A stretch of DNA of 64,000 nucleotides, from contig NZ_FOHI01000007.1 of the NCBI RefSeq assembly GCF_900111585.1, forward strand, positions 124,001 through 188,000, read 5' to 3'. Shown here in pieces: positions 1 through 7,856 of this stretch; within the stretch, counting starts at the first letter, position 1, and every line of letters begins with the position of its first letter. The DNA comes from Nitrosospira multiformis (lineage in GTDB: Bacteria > Pseudomonadota > Gammaproteobacteria > Burkholderiales > Nitrosomonadaceae). The position numbers and the translations under genes were made by a program. The notes beneath the pieces were generated by a model that searched no databases, was not told the DNA's origin, and worked only from the letters and a program-made list of their open reading frames with translations.

Positions 1-732
1 GGTTCCCCGGTCGGTGAGGGAAAATCCTTCCCGGCGGCGTATATGATGAAGCTTGTGAATTGTATAACCTGCCGACGTGTCCGTTTCCGTTGACAATAGA
101 TGCAGGAAATCGAGCTTGGCGGGGGCCTTGAACAATACGCCAGTTGCATTGCGCTTCCGTCCGGCAGGAGTCTTCAACGCCCAGGCGGCATACAGCAAGG
201 CATCCTTGAGGCGATCTTCATTCGCGCTCTCGTCCAGCAGCCACTCCGTCACTTTTGTTGCAAAAACCAGCTCTGAGAAAGGAGTGCCGAATTCGGCCGC
301 CAGTTTTGCTTCCAGTGCAACGCCATCCACTGCGGCAGCATCCGCCTCACTGACCTTGTTCATGGCGCGCCGCTGGACGAACAGCCTCTTGCAGGAATAA
401 AGGGGTGCGAGCTGATGATGACGTGCCGCAAGCGCTCCGGCTTCTTTCTCTATGCCGAATAGCTTGGCAATGAAATCCTCCATCCAGGGCGCGACTTCAA
501 TCAGCAGTGCAGCTTCTTCCTTGCGATCGAGATGATCGGGTTGGATTCGCGCATGCTCCAGACGAACACGTAGTCCCGGCTCTCCTTCATCGAGAAAACC
601 AAGGAATGCCTGATCCAGTCTCACCAGCCCTTCCCGACGATACAGGTCGGCAAAAGCCATGCCAAACCCCAGCGCCGGAGATGGAACGTCAGATGCCTGT
701 GCCGGGTGAAGCGCCGATTGTAAACTTGTCAT
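1..732 (-). CDS. N-terminal part of a large FAD/NAD(P)-binding oxidoreductase-like protein (runs off the window)
   Basis: An open reading frame of 244 codons begins with ATG at 732 and is still open at base 1, so the C-terminal part is missing. The visible part has no signal peptide or membrane segment. It reads like the N-terminal region of a large betaproteobacterial protein annotated as pyridine nucleotide-disulfide oxidoreductase; phrases such as APLYSCKRLFVQRRAM and VLFKAPAKLDFLHL are recalled from that family. The expected cysteine-rich and dinucleotide-binding domains would lie to the left of the window. It follows cysN on the same strand after a 272-base gap, so a role as an electron-transfer partner in sulfur or nitrogen assimilation is possible, but this is inference. 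The family call is from memory and moderate. Confidence 0.55.
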   Translation of the reverse strand, partial: MTSLQSALHPAQASDVPSPALGFGMAFADLYRREGLVRLDQAFLGFLDEGEPGLRVRLEHARIQPDHLDRKEEAALLIEVAPWMEDFIAKLFGIEKEAGALAARHHQLAPLYSCKRLFVQRRAMNKVSEADAAAVDGVALEAKLAAEFGTPFSELVFATKVTEWLLDESANEDRLKDALLYAAWALKTPAGRKRNATGVLFKAPAKLDFLHLLSTETDTSAGYTIHKLHHIRRREGFSLTDRGT

Positions 733-1004
733 GATAAAGTCATTCAAAAGTTATAAGTGAAATCAAAAAGGGGCAAAAATCATCAGCTATCAAAACTGAT
801 TACGTACGAAAAGTTTTATATCCCTTTTCAGTTTGTGCTTTTTCCCGCTTTAAAAATACAAAAGCGGCAAGGTCCTGTTCCCCTTATCCGCCCTTATCTC
901 CCCATACGCCCTGTTGAGCTTTCCGGACTGCGTGTTGCTGCCAGCCCTGCAGCGCTAAAACACCCGCTACTGCTACTACCTGACAGCCCTCGGGCTTATC
1001 GACC
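733..1004. other. Intergenic region, cysN to the left-edge oxidoreductase
   Basis: This 272-base stretch carries no reading frame that looks like a real gene. It is AT-rich towards 733-860, directly upstream of the leftward oxidoreductase gene, as expected for a promoter, but no clear -10/-35 pair or operator could be fixed by eye. Confidence 0.4.
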
Positions 1005-2288
1005 CTAACCTTTTGAAGGACAGATCATTCCTGCGGCCACGGTATTGTTCGTAACCTCATCAATCACGATGAAGCTGCCGGTGGCGTGGTTACGCTGGTA
1101 TGCATCCCATACCAAAGGTTGATGGACCTTGAGCGATACCCGCGCAATGTCATTCATTTTGAGAATATCAGCGGCTTCATGTTTCAGGGTATTGATATCC
1201 AGTCGATACTCTATGCGGGATATGACGGCTTTTACCAACCGTGTAGAGTGCTTGATCAGGTATTTGCGTCGGGGATCGAGGCTCTGCTCAGACAACCAGC
1301 ACAGCATCGCATCAAATTCTTTTGTAACCTGGGGAAGCTGGGAAATTTTTACCAGCATGTCTCCCCTTGATATATCCAGATGATCTTCAATCGTCAGCGT
1401 TACCGACTGGGGCGCAACCGCATCCTCGACATTTCCTTCATAGGTAACAATCTCCTTGATGCGCGAAGTCAAGCCGGAAGGCAGAACCTGCACCTCCTCA
1501 CCCACACTGATGGAACCGGATTCGATACGGCCCATGTAGCCCCGGAAGTCATGCCATTCCTCCGTTTGCGGGCGGCACACCAATTGCACGGGAAAGCGAA
1601 AATCTTCAAGGTTGATGTCATGGTCAACCGGAACCTTTTCCAGTAAATCCATCAACGTCATGCCTTCGTACCAGCCGAGGTTGTTGCCGCGCTCGACCAC
1701 CATGTCGCCGTTCAGCGCGGACATCGGAATATAGGCGATGTTTTTCAGATTGAGTCCGGCCACGAAACGGTGAAATTCCTGGCAGATTCGTTCAAATACG
1801 TCCCGGGAGTAATCCACCAGATCCATCTTGTTGACCGCCACCACCAGATGAGGAATACCGACGAGGCTGGCGAGGTAGGCATGACGACGGGATTGCGTGA
1901 GCACACCCTTGCGCGCGTCGATCAGGATAATGGCAAGATTGGCGGTGGAAGCGCCGGTCACCATGTTGCGGGTATATTGCTCATGGCCCGGCGTGTCAGC
2001 AATGATGAACTTGCGCTTAGGCGTGGCGAAGTAACGATAGGCCACATCGATGGTAATGCCTTGTTCGCGCTCTGCCTGGAGGCCATCGGTGAGCAGCGAC
2101 AGATCGACAGCCTCCATCCCGCGTTTGCGCGAAGTATGGGTGATCGCACTCAACTGATCTTCAAAAATCGATTTTGAGTCATGCAGCAAGCGGCCGATCA
2201 GCGTGCTTTTGCCGTCATCCACACTACCGGCGGTAATGAAACGCAATAACTCCGAATGATCGAAAGAAATATTTTCAATAGCTGACAT
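1005..2288 (-). CDS. cysN: Sulfate adenylyltransferase subunit 1 (GTPase subunit)
   Basis: This is the regulatory GTPase of ATP sulfurylase. GTP hydrolysis by CysN drives the CysD-catalysed formation of adenosine 5'-phosphosulfate (APS) from sulfate and ATP in the cytoplasm. The 427-residue protein shows the translation-factor GTPase signatures in order: P-loop GSVDDGKS at residues 21-28, the switch-II motif DTPGHEQ near residue 100 and the guanine-specificity motif NKMD near 153, followed by EF-Tu-like beta-barrel domains. It is shorter than E. coli CysN (475) and has no C-terminal APS kinase domain, so it is CysN and not the CysNC/NodQ fusion. cysD lies 139 bases upstream on the same strand. 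Confidence 0.95.
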   Translation of the reverse strand: MSAIENISFDHSELLRFITAGSVDDGKSTLIGRLLHDSKSIFEDQLSAITHTSRKRGMEAVDLSLLTDGLQAEREQGITIDVAYRYFATPKRKFIIADTPGHEQYTRNMVTGASTANLAIILIDARKGVLTQSRRHAYLASLVGIPHLVVAVNKMDLVDYSRDVFERICQEFHRFVAGLNLKNIAYIPMSALNGDMVVERGNNLGWYEGMTLMDLLEKVPVDHDINLEDFRFPVQLVCRPQTEEWHDFRGYMGRIESGSISVGEEVQVLPSGLTSRIKEIVTYEGNVEDAVAPQSVTLTIEDHLDISRGDMLVKISQLPQVTKEFDAMLCWLSEQSLDPRRKYLIKHSTRLVKAVISRIEYRLDINTLKHEAADILKMNDIARVSLKVHQPLVWDAYQRNHATGSFIVIDEVTNNTVAAGMICPSKG

Positions 2289-2427
2289 TTAACACTCGTC
2301 TTGAAATTCTGCTTCCCCGTTACTTTATAAACTGAAACAAAGATGGAACAAGATCGGAGATTACCTGCTTTCCGAAGTTGTCATCTTAAAAAGGAAAACC
2401 GGAGTCGCCGGGAGATGGCAAGGCCTC

Positions 2428-3429
2428 TCAGAAATATCCTTCTCTCTTGCGCAACTCCATGGAAGCCTCCGATGTCTGGTCGTCCATGCGCGTTGCACCC
2501 CGCTCAGTAATTCGTGTAATCGCCGTCTCTGCAATGATTTCCCCAATCCCGACCGCTGCCGACTCCACTGGGCAGGTACAGCTCATGTCACCCACCGTCC
2601 GGAAGCGCACCATGAGATTTTCAACCTTTTCCCCTTCCTTTGGCTGAACCAGGTGAGATATCGGCAAAAGACCGCTGCCGCGCCGGATGACATCGCGCCT
2701 ATGGGCGAAATAGATATGCGGCACCTCCAGCCCCTCGCGTGAAATGTATTCCCACACATCGAGTTCCGTCCAGTTGCTGATGGGAAATACGCGAATATTT
2801 TCTCCCGGATGAACTCTTGCATTGTAAAGATCCCATAATTCCGGGCGCTGATTCTTCGGATCCCATTGACCGAATTCATCCCGGAAGGAGAATATGCGTT
2901 CCTTTGCCCGAGCTTTCTCCTCATCGCGCCGGGCGCCGCCAATACACGCATCGAAACCGTGTTCGGCGATGGCATCCAGCAGCGTCACGGATTGAAAGGG
3001 ATTACGGCTCTGATTTTCTGAGCGCAGCACCACCCTTCCCTGCTTGATCGAGTCTTCCATGCTGGCAACAATTAAGCGCTCACCGAGCTGTTTGACACGG
3101 CGGTCACGAAACTCGATCACTTCCGGAAAATTATGGCCGGTATCGACATGCATCAAAGGAAACGGGAAGCGTCCTGGACGAAAAGCCTTCTCCGCCAGAC
3201 GCAAAAGAACAATCGAGTCCTTGCCACCGGAAAAGAGTAGAGCTGGATTGGCACACTCGGCGGCGACCTCGCGCATGATATGGATTGCTTCGCTTTCCAG
3301 TGCTTCAAGGTGGCTAAGTTGTCGCGCGACACGCCGCTTGATGACCACCGGTTCATTCTTCATCACAAGACCTGCAACCGGTCCTGCAACAGGTGCAAGT
3401 TCATCCATTTGATTCAAAATAACGTCCAT
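2428..3429 (-). CDS. cysD: Sulfate adenylyltransferase subunit 2 (catalytic subunit)
   Basis: Catalytic subunit of ATP sulfurylase; it adenylates sulfate to APS in complex with CysN. It belongs to the PP-loop (adenine nucleotide alpha hydrolase) superfamily: the motif FSGGKDS is plain about 65 residues from the start, followed by HVDTGHNFPE and the C-terminal CTCPVES and KREGYF typical of CysD. The frame extends to a TTG at 3468, but ATG at 3429, with GGGGAT about 7 bases upstream, gives 333 residues. Even so the N-terminus is some 30-40 residues longer than in E. coli CysD, so a start further inside is possible. It sits between cysH and cysN, all on the minus strand. Confidence 0.93.
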   Translation of the reverse strand: MDVILNQMDELAPVAGPVAGLVMKNEPVVIKRRVARQLSHLEALESEAIHIMREVAAECANPALLFSGGKDSIVLLRLAEKAFRPGRFPFPLMHVDTGHNFPEVIEFRDRRVKQLGERLIVASMEDSIKQGRVVLRSENQSRNPFQSVTLLDAIAEHGFDACIGGARRDEEKARAKERIFSFRDEFGQWDPKNQRPELWDLYNARVHPGENIRVFPISNWTELDVWEYISREGLEVPHIYFAHRRDVIRRGSGLLPISHLVQPKEGEKVENLMVRFRTVGDMSCTCPVESAAVGIGEIIAETAITRITERGATRMDDQTSEASMELRKREGYF

Positions 3430-3537
3430 CAAACAATCCCCATTCAGTTCAGGAGGCGCTCCACGCAATTCCCTTGTCTCTACTATCCCTGCTGTGCTCG
3501 CTGATGTCTTTTATTCCCGCTCTCCGGGACCCCGCAT

Positions 3538-4308
3538 TCAATCTGAAACAGCCACATCCTTTACTGCCACGCCTAAATCGGCAGTGGTGGCGCTGGCGAT
3601 ATTATGGGGGCCGCGTTTTTTGCCAGGGTGCAGGCCACATTCCTTGATTTCCGGATCCTCCCACCACCAACGGCCCGCGCGAACATCCTCACCGGGGGTA
3701 ATGGCTCGAGTGCAAGGAGCGCACCCGATGCTCGTGTAACCTTTGTCGTGCAGAGCGTTGTATGGCACATCGAACTGCTTGAGATACGTCCACACGTCAG
3801 CCTGGCTCCAGTCCAGCAAGGGGCTAAATTTTTGCAGGCCGTTCTCGGCATCGAACTCCGATTCGACCAACCCCTTCCGGGTGGGCGCCTGATCCCGGCG
3901 CAGGCCAGTAATCCATCCCCGCTTATCCCTCAAGGCGCGTTTCAATGGTTCGACCTTGCGGATGTGGCAACATTTCTTGCGCAAATCCACACTGTCGTAA
4001 AACGCATTGGGACCGTTCTGCGCCACGTACGCTTCCACTGCGGCAGCGTCCGGAAAATAGACTGGAATCCGGATGCCGTACCGCTCGGTAACCTGCTGCA
4101 TGAGATCATAGGTTTCCTGCGGAAGCCGTCCAGTATCCAATGTGAACATTTCGATATCCGGATAATGCCGTGCAATGAGATCGGTCAGCACCATGTCCTC
4201 AGCGCCGAAACTGTTTGCGAAAGTGGCAGGCAAATAATCTTTCTGCACTCTCTCAAGCAGTGTTCGCACCTCTGCAATTTTTTGATCCAGGCTCATGTCC
4301 TCAACCAA
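3538..4308 (-). CDS. cysH: Assimilatory APS reductase (iron-sulfur type CysH)
   Basis: Reduces adenylylated sulfate to sulfite. The 256-residue PP-loop protein carries the cysteine pairs KKCC (113-114) and CAPC (196, 199), the four ligands of the [4Fe-4S] cluster found in bacterial APS reductases, plus the catalytic ECGLH at 223-227. PAPS-specific CysH of E. coli lacks the cluster cysteines, so this enzyme probably uses APS directly; that fits the absence of an APS kinase in this cluster. The longest frame starts at TTG 4308. ATG at 4296 has GAGG very close by, and the choice is undecided. The gene lies 30 bases after the sulfite reductase gene and is probably co-transcribed with it. Confidence 0.93.
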   Translation of the reverse strand: MVEDMSLDQKIAEVRTLLERVQKDYLPATFANSFGAEDMVLTDLIARHYPDIEMFTLDTGRLPQETYDLMQQVTERYGIRIPVYFPDAAAVEAYVAQNGPNAFYDSVDLRKKCCHIRKVEPLKRALRDKRGWITGLRRDQAPTRKGLVESEFDAENGLQKFSPLLDWSQADVWTYLKQFDVPYNALHDKGYTSIGCAPCTRAITPGEDVRAGRWWWEDPEIKECGLHPGKKRGPHNIASATTADLGVAVKDVAVSD

Positions 4309-4338
4309 TTATTCCCAACCAATCATTCATCGAGTTAA

Positions 4339-6432
4339 TCAGACGGTCGCCGATGAAGGCACTCGTCCCAACGCGGACTTCGCGGGAAGCGGCCTCGGCA
4401 GCGCACCCTCCAGATCGAGCCCACGGTCGAAATCCAGGCAGAACTGCGCGACCTCCATCGTCCATGTATCCAATTCGGCAAACCACTCGGTCAGGCGAGC
4501 GTCATTCAACTCTTCCGCAGGGCTCGCGAAATCTTCTGCAAATTTGGCCAACTGCCGGGACAGCTGCGGCTTGGTGGGCAGCAAACGTCGGAACTCCTCC
4601 GCTAAACCCGACAGATCGTCGCGCTTCTCGCCGCCAATCAGTTCCAGCGTGCCTTGCGCGAGCAAGCGCGCAATCTCTTCGGCGCACCCAACAGAATCGG
4701 CAAATTTCAGTTGAAACTTGAGCGCATCCCGATAATTGCGCTCATGTGCCGCTTCAAAAAAGCTCGTACCAGTCCTTGTCTGCACTATGCCGGCACACTC
4801 ACCCCCGCCCAATTGCAACACCTTGAAATCAGCCTTCTGACCATGATCGCGTAGAACAGATTCCACTTGTTCGGGCTTGACCTCCACCAGATCCGCCAGC
4901 AGATCATTGAAATAGGCTTTATCCTTCCGATGCGCCCAGGAAAAGAATGGCTCATCCGCCTCACGTGTAGCTGAAAAAGCCGATTGCACCCGTTTCACCG
5001 CCTCCTCGATACGCGCTGTCGGTATCGATGGACCTTTGAACGCCAGCGCGCCGCGCGCCATCCCATTACCGCCGAAATACATCTGGTAATGCGGCACGAG
5101 TTTGCCGTGCATGCGCTTGCCTTCACCGTAGATGCCGATATCTCCCGCTTCCGGCTGCGCGCAGCCATTATGACATCCTGATACCCGTATCTTCAGGTCA
5201 TGCTCACCCCCGCTCAGTTTAGGCCCCACGATCGTGCTGGAAGTGATTCCCAAACGGCACGTCGATGTTCCCGGACAGGCCACCACATCATCGCCCGCCT
5301 TCGGCACTCCCAGTCCCAATGCAGCAAGGGCAGCGCGCAGGGGCTCGATTTTGGCTTCGGGCACGTCTGACAGGAACATGTTCTGATCCTGGCTGGTGCG
5401 GATATCGGGCAACTCGAAGGTGTCACAGATATCGGCGAGGGCGCGCAATTGGCTTGCGTTCAGGTTGCCCATCGGCACGCTGATGGGGAATACATAGTAG
5501 CCTGCCTGTTTCTGCGGGAAAATACGGCGCGGGGCGCCAATGCCCGGCGCCTCCCCATCCTTGCCGGGGCTCCATTCACCTTTCGGGTAATCAATGTTTG
5601 CCAGTGCCGATTTGGTACGCACCAGCTCTTCGCGATATTTTTCGACAAACCCTTCAGGACCGAATTTGTCCACCAGAAACTTGATTCGCGATTTCGCGCG
5701 TTTGGTCCGATCCGAATAGCGGTTGTGCAGTTGAATCACTGCTTCCATCACCGCTAGCAGGTCCTTCTCCTCGATGAATTCTTCTACAACGATAGCTTCA
5801 TGCGGCTTGTGTCCGAGCCCACCGCCCGCAACCACCTTGAAGCCGAAACGGTTGCCATTGCGTACCGCGATGACCCCGAGATCATGCATCATCCCCTGCG
5901 CACAATCAGCCTCGCACGCTGACAAGCTGATCTTGAACTTCCGCGGCATCTGCTGCGTCAGAGGATTGCGCAGCATATGCCGCACCGTTCCCTCCAGGTG
6001 ATGGGTGACGTCGGTATGCTGGCGAGGACACACCCCGGAAAGCGGACAAGTCGTTATATTCCGTATCGTATTGCCGCAGGCCTCGCGGGTGGTCAACCCC
6101 CCTTCCGCCAAGTGGCGCAATGTGGCCGGTGTCTGCTCCAGGGGCACGTAATGCATCTGGATATCCTGGCGCGTGGTGATATGGACCACATCGTGCCGGG
6201 AGAATTTCTCCAGGGCGGAGGCGATCGTTCTCAGTTTCGGAGCGGATACCCGTCCGCCGGGCAGCTTGATACGCACCATGTTGACCCCTTCCTGCCGCTG
6301 GCCGTAAATCCCCATTTGGAGGCGGCCGGCAGTAAAGCGTGTAACATCCATTTTCAGATCGCGGTACTCCTGTACCGACTGATCGTACAAAGCTATTTCC
6401 CCGTCATTTGCGAGGTTATCCAGATAACCCAT
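4339..6432 (-). CDS. cysI: Nitrite/sulfite reductase, siroheme [4Fe-4S] protein with C-terminal extension
   Basis: Six-electron reduction of sulfite to sulfide, completing assimilatory sulfate reduction. The 697-residue protein consists of two ferredoxin-nitrite/sulfite-reductase half-repeats. The second half holds the expected siroheme/cluster cysteines C386, C392, C420, C424 (C-X5-C-X27-C-X3-C). The first half also holds a full set, C129, C135, C173, C177 (C-X5-C-X37-C-X3-C). Residues from about 545 to the end form an extra domain of alpha-helical look that I do not recognise; CysI of E. coli is about 570 residues. It is the first gene of the leftward cys run and divergent from cysB. The redox partner (ferredoxin or flavoprotein) is not encoded here, and nitrite as substrate cannot be excluded. 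Confidence 0.9.
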   Translation of the reverse strand: MGYLDNLANDGEIALYDQSVQEYRDLKMDVTRFTAGRLQMGIYGQRQEGVNMVRIKLPGGRVSAPKLRTIASALEKFSRHDVVHITTRQDIQMHYVPLEQTPATLRHLAEGGLTTREACGNTIRNITTCPLSGVCPRQHTDVTHHLEGTVRHMLRNPLTQQMPRKFKISLSACEADCAQGMMHDLGVIAVRNGNRFGFKVVAGGGLGHKPHEAIVVEEFIEEKDLLAVMEAVIQLHNRYSDRTKRAKSRIKFLVDKFGPEGFVEKYREELVRTKSALANIDYPKGEWSPGKDGEAPGIGAPRRIFPQKQAGYYVFPISVPMGNLNASQLRALADICDTFELPDIRTSQDQNMFLSDVPEAKIEPLRAALAALGLGVPKAGDDVVACPGTSTCRLGITSSTIVGPKLSGGEHDLKIRVSGCHNGCAQPEAGDIGIYGEGKRMHGKLVPHYQMYFGGNGMARGALAFKGPSIPTARIEEAVKRVQSAFSATREADEPFFSWAHRKDKAYFNDLLADLVEVKPEQVESVLRDHGQKADFKVLQLGGGECAGIVQTRTGTSFFEAAHERNYRDALKFQLKFADSVGCAEEIARLLAQGTLELIGGEKRDDLSGLAEEFRRLLPTKPQLSRQLAKFAEDFASPAEELNDARLTEWFAELDTWTMEVAQFCLDFDRGLDLEGALPRPLPAKSALGRVPSSATV

Positions 6433-6573
6433 TTACACCCTCCACTATTCCACTGTGTATGCCATATCCCATCACCTCTCCCCGCTTCGCCTACGCATGC
6501 GAGGAGCAGGAAACCGCGCATGATGCATCGAAAACGCGATAATAGCAATGAACATATATATCGTGAAAGAATA

Positions 6574-6592
6574 TTATGTTAGATTAACATAA
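6574..6592. promoter_or_regulatory. Perfect inverted repeat in the cysI-cysB divergent promoter region
   Basis: TTATGTTA-GAT-TAACATAA is a perfect 8-base inverted repeat with a 3-base centre, embedded in AT-rich DNA between the divergent sulfite reductase and cysB genes and 26 bases before the cysB start. It has the T-N11-A style of LysR-family operators, so it is a good candidate binding site for CysB (autoregulation and control of the leftward cys run). Binding is inferred, not shown. Confidence 0.55.
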
Positions 6593-6617
6593 CCAAATAT
6601 TATTTAGATCACGACTC

Positions 6618-7544
6618 ATGAAATTGCAGCAATTACGTTATCTATGCGAAGTCGCCAACCAGGGCTTGAACTTATCCAAGGCGGCGGAAATTCTCCATAC
6701 CTCCCAGCCCGGCATCAGCAAGCAGATCCGCCTGCTGGAAAACGAACTGGGGGTGGATATCTTTGTACGGAACGGCAAGCGGGTGGTTGAAACTACGCCA
6801 CCCGGCCGGGCGATTCTTGAAATTGCCGAAAGAATGTTAAGAGACGCAAAAAACCTGAAGCAGGTGGGGCAGGAATTTGCCAATGAAGCCAGCGGCTCTC
6901 TGACGATCGCGACGACCCATACACAAGCGCGGTATGCGCTGCCTTCCGCAATTCAGCATTTTACTGCACGCTACCCCAAGGTGCGACTGGTTTTACGCCA
7001 GGGCAATCCGACACAGATCGCTGAACTGGTCACCTCCGGAGTGGCCGATATAGCGATTGCCACGGAAGCAATCGAACTATTCAGCGAACTCGTCATGCTG
7101 CCCTGCTACCAGTGGAACCGCTGTGTAATTGTTCCGCCCAGGCATCCGCTGCTCAAACTCAAGGAATTGACGCTGGAAGCAATCGCCGAGCACCCGATCA
7201 TCACTTATGATTTTGCATTTACGGGCCGCTCGAAGATCAATCAGGCATTCGATGCAAAAGGCCTGATCCCCAATGTCGTGCTCACGGCGATTGATGCGGA
7301 CGTCATTAAAACCTATGTGGAACTGGGACTGGGAATCGGGATACTGGCGCAGATGGCGTTTGAACCTTCGCGCGACAGGCATTTGAGAGCCATTGACGCC
7401 AGCCACCTGTTCGAACCCAGCACGACACGTATTGGTATCAGCCGCAACAGTTATCTGCGCAAGTACGTATATGATTTCATCGAAATGTTTGCCCCCCATC
7501 TGGACCGGGCAACCGTTGCGGCGGCCATGACCGAACGTCCATAA
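6618..7544 (+). CDS. cysB: LysR-family transcriptional regulator CysB
   Basis: Master regulator of sulfur assimilation genes, responding to O- or N-acetylserine in the enterobacterial model. The 308-residue protein has an N-terminal winged helix-turn-helix (about residues 1-60, with MKLQQLRYLCEVANQGLNLS and SQPGISKQIRLLE) and a periplasmic-binding-like effector domain with the CysB-type TTHTQARYALP segment. Length and these segments match CysB/Cbl rather than generic LysR proteins. It is divergent from the sulfite reductase gene and shares a 185-base intergenic region with a perfect palindrome, the classical LysR arrangement. ATG at 6618 is the natural start. Confidence 0.93.
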   Translation: MKLQQLRYLCEVANQGLNLSKAAEILHTSQPGISKQIRLLENELGVDIFVRNGKRVVETTPPGRAILEIAERMLRDAKNLKQVGQEFANEASGSLTIATTHTQARYALPSAIQHFTARYPKVRLVLRQGNPTQIAELVTSGVADIAIATEAIELFSELVMLPCYQWNRCVIVPPRHPLLKLKELTLEAIAEHPIITYDFAFTGRSKINQAFDAKGLIPNVVLTAIDADVIKTYVELGLGIGILAQMAFEPSRDRHLRAIDASHLFEPSTTRIGISRNSYLRKYVYDFIEMFAPHLDRATVAAAMTERP

Positions 7545-7856
7545 ACGCTAAATGGCCATAGGGGGCATAGGGGGCATAAGGCACATAAGGGCACATATGG
7601 TATCGAACGGAAGCAGCGTTTCACCGTTCCCTTTTCACCGATCCTTTCGTCGGTTCTTCGCTCCCCTCACCTTCCTGTTAACCGCTTGTCCGCCTCTCCT
7701 GCCACCCCTTGCCAGCCGTCTTTAGTTGAAGCGAACGGGGAGCGTGGCAACGCGACACACGGGACAGGGAGCAGGCAAAAATCTGCCGGAGACTTGTTCA
7801 GGGCTTTCCGGCTCCGGGCAGTATAATGAAGCAATGCTCTGCCAACGTGATCAGCC
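7545..7856. other. Intergenic region cysB-mutL with short tandem G-rich repeats
   Basis: About 310 bases without a convincing gene. Bases 7557-7600 contain four imperfect 9-10 base direct repeats of the type (A)GGGGGCAT / AAGGCACAT. A long minus-strand frame over the right half is the shadow of mutL. No clear terminator for cysB or promoter for mutL could be fixed. Confidence 0.5.

Noticed and set aside
7557-7600. Short G-rich tandem repeats considered as a CRISPR or integration repeat
   Set aside because: Units are only 9-10 bases, imperfect and have no spacers; simple local duplication.
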